Source: Styela clava
Lineage: Eukaryota > Chordata > Ascidiacea > Stolidobranchia > Styelidae
Direction: 5' to 3'
Assembly (NCBI RefSeq): GCF_964204865.1
Contig: NC_135263.1
Span: 11,391,426-11,455,425, forward strand
Length of the DNA stretch: 64,000 bases
Below are positions 60,681 to 64,000 of the stretch, one piece after another. A program made the position numbers and the translations under genes. Below the pieces are notes generated by a model. It made no database searches, had not been told where the DNA came from, and saw only the letters and a program-made list of their open reading frames with translations. Each line of letters opens with the position of its first letter. Position 1 is the first letter of the stretch.

Positions 60681-62091
60681 ATGCAAACCAAATTGTTGAT
60701 TGTTCTTGGTCTTGTGGCGATTCTTGCCTTTGAATGTGGTGATTCCTTTTGGAGAAGAAGGCATTACAGAAGAAGACATCACTGTTCCTACTCCTACAAG
60801 GCTCACTACTATTCCATCCTGAGGCACTATCATACTGTCAACTCAAGATACCACGTCATCTTGAGGAATTACAGGATCCTTGTCAATTACATACATCACG
60901 TTGGCGTCAAAGCACTCCGATACGGAGGCCACGTGACTGCCATAGGAAGACAACTTCTTCATCAGTATTCCAGACACCAGTAAGCAATCCCCGATCAATA
61001 TTAGTGTGTTTAATATGAAAATAGACGGCGCTTTTAACAATTAAAGTCTTTGTGCCGAACAATATTAGTGGCACACAGATTAATGTCGAGATGCCAAGGA
61101 TAAAAAGTTTAATTTCTAGAATTAAAAAAAGTTTGTAATACCCTCTTTTCTACAATTTAGGAATGAAAATTCTATACTGTTTGTGCTATCTTCTACCCCA
61201 AAATTAAAAACTGTATTTTAATTGAATTTTCGGAATTTTTATCTAATAATCACCCCGCCTAACGTTCTCAAAATAAGATCGTATTTTTCGGTTTTATGTA
61301 TATTTGCCAAAATAAGTAGCCCTCTTTGACGTGTGTAGCTGAATGAACGTAATTTTGCACCAACTACTAGATTCTAAGTATTACGAAATGCGTTGATTGA
61401 GGATTGTTATATATTCCGAGCCAATAAAATTTGAAAATTTATCATATTTCAGCCATATATCTCATGTCTACGGAGATGAAGAAGATATCGAAGAGAGTGA
61501 TCTTTTTGCCGAAAAAGATGTTCGTAAATTTATTTTTATTTGAATAAAATTTGGAAGTCATTTACCGTTTCAAATAAATCGAAATATGCCAACTTTGATC
61601 TCATGTTTTAAATTATTGACAACAAAATCAAGATGTGACGTTATATTCACGATAACCACCATAATGATGTCAAATATCTTTAACTTTAACCACAATGCTT
61701 TACTACTTGCATTCAAAAGAATGCTCACTATATATATGTCCGAGAAGAACGAGTATTGATATATATAAAATATCATTGTACGTTAAGAATATTCGAACTG
61801 ATAAAAATAAATAATATTGATCTTACATAAACTTTATCAACAGAATGATAGTTTCGAACAAGAATTTGATGACCAGAACGATGATCGGGATATGGTCGAA
61901 GACTCTGAAGATATGAGTGAAAACGAAAATGAAGAAGACCTGAAGGAACTCCCCGAAAAAGGTGAACATATTTAAGTTGTGTTACTTGTGTTGTAAAAGG
62001 ATTGATGATTGTTGTTAAGCCTTTGATTTGAATGATTTTCTTATTTTAAGCTGAAGACGTCAACAAGGATCATAATCTCAACGACAAATAG
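60681..62091 (+). CDS. Subfamily B secreted Arg/His-rich single-Cys peptide precursor
   Basis: Exons: 60681-60979, 61453-61519, 61844-61961, 62051-62091; phases 2, 0, 1. Exon 1: signal ending AILAFECGDS, then FWRRRHYRRRHHCSYSYKAH, a Tyr/His-rich helix and HHVGVKALRYGGHVTAIGRQ. Exon 2: HISHVYGDEEDIEESDLFAE, with the Gly-Asp junction. Exon 3: NDSFEQEFDDQNDDRDMVED and Glu-rich sequence. Exon 4: AEDVNKDHNLNDK, stop. The donor of exon 2 (GATgttcgt) is non-ideal. The many His residues interspersed with Arg could make charge pH-dependent. An acceptor (ATTTTTTAG) lies 21 bases before the ATG. Confidence 0.82.
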
Positions 62092-64000
62092 TCTGCTAGG
62101 AGAAAATGACAAAATTTTACAACCTGACCTAGAACCGAAGCTGAAACAAATGTTGTCTATAGATAGCTCTATGCGTTCATAGACCATACTTATGTGAACT
62201 TTTCTTTATCCTTTCACGTGAAATTGTCATTGTCTGCATAATCATAAATATACTGCATAAAGAAAAATTTTGACAAAATTATTTATACACAAACATCCGT
62301 GTCAGTGTTGCTTCTCAGTGCCACGTCATATTCAATGAAAAGATACGTTGTAGCGTTGGATTCAGCTTTATTAATACGAAATGCATGCCACAAAATTAGG
62401 TTAGATGATATCCAATATACAGCATTAGATATGTCAGGTCGGGGTCTATTCGAGATTCAGTCAGCAAATCTTCTAGAAGGAAACAGCAAAATGTTTCAGA
62501 CAGCGTTATCGAAATAGATGAAGTGGTGAAGATGAACCATGTGGTATGGTGAATAGTCCTTTTCAAACGGAATTTACGTCTTGCCCACGGTGATATGAAG
62601 ACATAAACTGCAAAATAAAGTGAATGATTGAATATACTTCTCTAACTTATAATTAATATCAAAACCAACACAGAGAATAGGGAGAGAAAAATGACAAATA
62701 CGTGAAATCAGGGGGTTCAACTCACCAAGACAGAGATTTTTCCTTTTTTTTTTGAGTGAATGATATTCATGTTTTATAATTAACAACGATGAATCTGCTA
62801 TTTTGTTCGATTTTTAATGTCTTGAGACGATGAAGTGATAATAAAAGTTCAGTTTCTGCAATTTTGTTCAATTTCAATTCTGTATTCTATCATCGAATAA
62901 AAAACGATTCGAAGTAAGAAAACATCACCGGCTCAATTTCTCACGCTTTTCATATCTCAGTTTAGAAATGGCCTTGTTGCATTCCAGTCATGCAGAGTGA
63001 AAGTAACGTGAAACTCATAAAATTTATTGAACTTCGTTATACTATAAACATGAGGAATGTTGAATATAGGAGATGAATAGATATTTACTAAATCTAATCC
63101 CCTGACAGTAATGATGAATTGTACTGCAAGTGTTTTTGACATGGTTCTTTCGATTTGCGGGGTTGCGACCCATTTCAACGACTTTAAAACATCTCGCGAG
63201 AATTTTAATTTCCCGCCATTAATTAAATGACTGCCATATGCATCATTTTTGGAATGGGTGTACGAAATGTTACATTAATTTATGCCATTTTTCATATATA
63301 TTAACCATTTTTAGGCTTTTCATGAAAAATTTAATCACACTCAAAGCAGTACCGCTTTGTGATTTCACATTATCCATATCTATTATGACGTAACAAAATT
63401 ACCATATGCCGCGCCTTTGGCGATAGAATTCCCTTTAACACACGGTGGACGCTCGCTGCATTTTATGCAGTAGGGAGATTGAGAATGCTAGACTTATGTG
63501 TGACTATACTACTGACTTTTCTGTCACGTAAAATATTCAATTCGTGACAGCTACGAGAATCTATAAAAAAAAATTCTATATTGATATAATTGTGTCCAAC
63601 GTAACTCACAGTTGTGTATTCTTTCATCAAAATTTAAACATTACTAGTCTAAAATACCGCTTAATCTGTTGACGTAAAAATCTGAGATAAACATGTCTAA
63701 TTGTATTTAGTGTCGATACTTTTATGTGATCTTACGAATTCGTTGTCGCCGTTAGAAAAATCTCAAAATCTGTAATAAAAATCTCCTATAGTACAATTAA
63801 ATACATATGGAGTATATCAGTTAATCAAAATTGCATCTTTATCGCCTCGAAATCCCCGCGGAACGACTTTTTCGACGGATAATAACAATTTTTCTGTTGT
63901 GCAAAGTAATCAATCCATGACCGATACTGCCATATTTAAAAAATGTCTTGATTTGTTATAATATACTTGTCTTCGATTTAACCTGCGGCGGCGTCACCAA
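62092..64000. other. 3' flank of the 60681 gene and window edge
   Basis: 62690-63460 duplicates 53560-54260. The rest shows no supportable gene, RNA or element. Confidence 0.6.

Overview
The window is AT-rich animal DNA. Genes are small, have four or fewer short exons with GT-AG introns, and sit among segmental duplications and DNA transposons. I see no bacterial operons, rRNA, tRNA or CRISPR. The dominant content is one tandemly expanded family of short secreted precursors: 11 gene models. Each has a signal peptide, an Arg-rich region usually with a single Cys, an amphipathic Tyr/His/Lys/Arg-rich helix, and then two or three very acidic exons. Signal, cationic core and anionic C-terminal tail is the layout of tunicate antimicrobial peptide precursors (clavanins and styelins of Styela, Ci-MAM-A and Ci-PAP-A of Ciona; single-Cys dimers are known in Halocynthia). 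I therefore infer an ascidian, with moderate confidence, and an undescribed host-defence-like peptide family. No database search was possible.

Subfamily A (NSVFL-type signal, RRRRxC, mixed-charge helix): copies at 2040-3248 (+), 5794-7659 (-), 19289-20419 (-) and 23644-24871 (-). Each has three exons with intron phases 2 and 0. The first two converge in a large imperfect inverted repeat. The third is followed by three tandem segmental copies (11026-19566), two of which leave orphan terminal exons. Subfamily B (strongly cationic, four exons, phases 2-0-1): 9645-10987 (+), 27852-29119 (-), 31365-32582 (-), 36531-37430 (-, divergent), 41671-43184 (+), 52448-53573 (+) and 60681-62091 (+). The one at 27852 ends in exon 3. 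The last three are tandem duplicates with related 3' flanks.

Mobile DNA: a 5.5-kb element with TA target duplication (46834-52376) has landed 21 bp upstream of the TATA box of the 52448 gene. Four hAT-like elements have perfect 8-bp target duplications (30258, 33617, 38991, 54955); the last holds a broken BED-finger transposase. A foldback element carrying a 30-bp minisatellite sits in an intron at 6735-7238, and a likely solo LTR lies at 58186-58604. Between 56.8 and 60.2 kb is a separate tandem array of a second type of secreted-protein first exon (three copies, one broken).

The remaining DNA (about 34.5-36.5, 39.5-40.5, 43.2-46, 54-55, 62.1-64 kb and parts of 25-31 kb) shows no gene I can support. 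Most other short open frames lie antisense to the exons above, inside minisatellites, or inside duplicated non-coding flanks.
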